Assembly (NCBI GenBank): GCA_030432855.1 | Contig: JAUILM010000373.1 | Location: 1-6,204, forward strand | Source: Bacteroidia bacterium | GTDB taxonomy: Bacteria; Bacteroidota; Bacteroidia; Chitinophagales; Saprospiraceae | Reading direction: 5' to 3' | DNA: 6,204 bases | Shown: piece after piece, positions 5,788 to 6,204 of the stretch | Layout: the number at the start of each line of letters is the position of its first letter | How positions within the stretch are numbered: position 1 is the stretch's first letter | Notes under the pieces: model-generated | The model's database searches: none | What the model was told of the DNA's origin: nothing | Seen by the model: only the letters and a program-made list of their open reading frames with translations | Made by a program: the position numbers and the translations under genes

Positions 5788-6204
5788 ATGGAAAGACGCG
5801 ATTTTATACATAAAACGATGCACACCCTGGCAGGGACATCTGTGCTTGGTCATTGGGGTAGTCAATTACTGCAAGGTCAGGTAGAACGATATAGCAAGAC
5901 ATTTAATCCCGATAATGACCATGTGCTGGTCATGATTTTTCTGAATGGTGGCAATGACTCACTCAATACGGTAGTTCCCATCAACCAATTGTCAATTCTA
6001 AATCAATTGCGTCCTCATGTTATTTTACCGGAGTCATCTCTTCTAAATGTATCCGATACAAATCTGGGTTTTCACCCGTCTCTGGAAGGCCTGCGTTCTC
6101 TTTATGATGAAGGACAGTTAAGGATCATCCGGGGTGTTGGATACCCGCAACAGAATTTCTCCCATTTCCGATCATCTGATATTTGGATGTCTGGATCTGA
6201 TGCC
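5788..6204 (+). CDS. DUF1501 family protein with Tat-type N-terminus (C-terminus outside window)
   Basis: The first 139 codons are present, open to the right edge. The N-terminus MERRDFIHKT carries the twin-arginine pattern RRxFIxK (residues 3-9), followed by a weakly hydrophobic stretch (10-24). This suggests export of a folded protein by the Tat pathway, as is common in this family. The DUF1501 core then begins: HVLVMIFLNGGNDSLNTVVP (45-64) with the conserved GGND block, GFHPSLEGLRSLYDEGQL (94-111), and YPQQNFSHFRSSDIW (119-133), the family's YPxxNxSHFRSxDIW signature. DUF1501 proteins are related in fold to the alkaline phosphatase/sulfatase superfamily; their substrate is unknown. The ATG at 5788 is 2 bp after the DUF1800 stop, so translation is probably coupled. 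The remainder of the protein, and any C-terminal sorting domain, cannot be seen. Confidence 0.93.
   Translation, partial: MERRDFIHKTMHTLAGTSVLGHWGSQLLQGQVERYSKTFNPDNDHVLVMIFLNGGNDSLNTVVPINQLSILNQLRPHVILPESSLLNVSDTNLGFHPSLEGLRSLYDEGQLRIIRGVGYPQQNFSHFRSSDIWMSGSDA

Noticed and set aside
5433..5825. Minus-strand frame of 130 codons across the DUF1800/DUF1501 junction
   Set aside because: It overlaps two well-supported plus-strand genes and has no motif or start signal.

Overview
The window looks like an ordinary chromosomal stretch from a member of the Bacteroidota, perhaps a Cytophagales-type marine or environmental lineage. The clues are moderate GC (low-to-mid 40s by eye), starts without clear Shine-Dalgarno sequences, a TAnnTTTG-type -7 promoter box ahead of one gene, a purC protein that is long for a bacterium, and a DUF1800/DUF1501 gene pair. 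The genus cannot be fixed from the sequence alone.

Layout, left to right. (1) On the minus strand, 512 down to the left edge: the first 170 codons of an unrecognised protein with one N-terminal membrane segment. It is divergent from everything else. (2) 799-1236: a small Nudix-fold-like protein that lacks the catalytic Nudix box. (3) 1237-1505: a gap holding what may be a decayed, shortened copy of the repeat described in (6). (4) 1506-2747: an NupG-type nucleoside:H+ symporter of the major facilitator superfamily. (5) 2898-3836: purC, SAICAR synthetase of de novo purine synthesis. (6) 3837-4177: a 341-bp gap dominated by a roughly 186-bp imperfect palindrome (3955-4140) flanked by TTAA on both sides. 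It is best explained as a MITE-like non-coding mobile element, or less likely as a structured RNA. (7) 4178-5785: a DUF1800 protein. (8) 5788 to the right edge: the first 139 codons of a DUF1501 protein with a twin-arginine-type N-terminus. It starts 2 bp after the DUF1800 stop, so (7) and (8) form a tight operon.

How the genes fit together: the symporter and purC both concern purines (nucleoside salvage and de novo synthesis). They are separated by 150 bp, and joint regulation is not shown. The DUF1800/DUF1501 pair is a recurrent bacterial gene couple of unknown biochemical role, probably linked to the cell envelope. The most unusual item is the palindromic element at 3955-4140, together with the resemblance of both its ends to 1232-1323. 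No CRISPR array, tRNA, rRNA, complete insertion sequence or defence system was seen.
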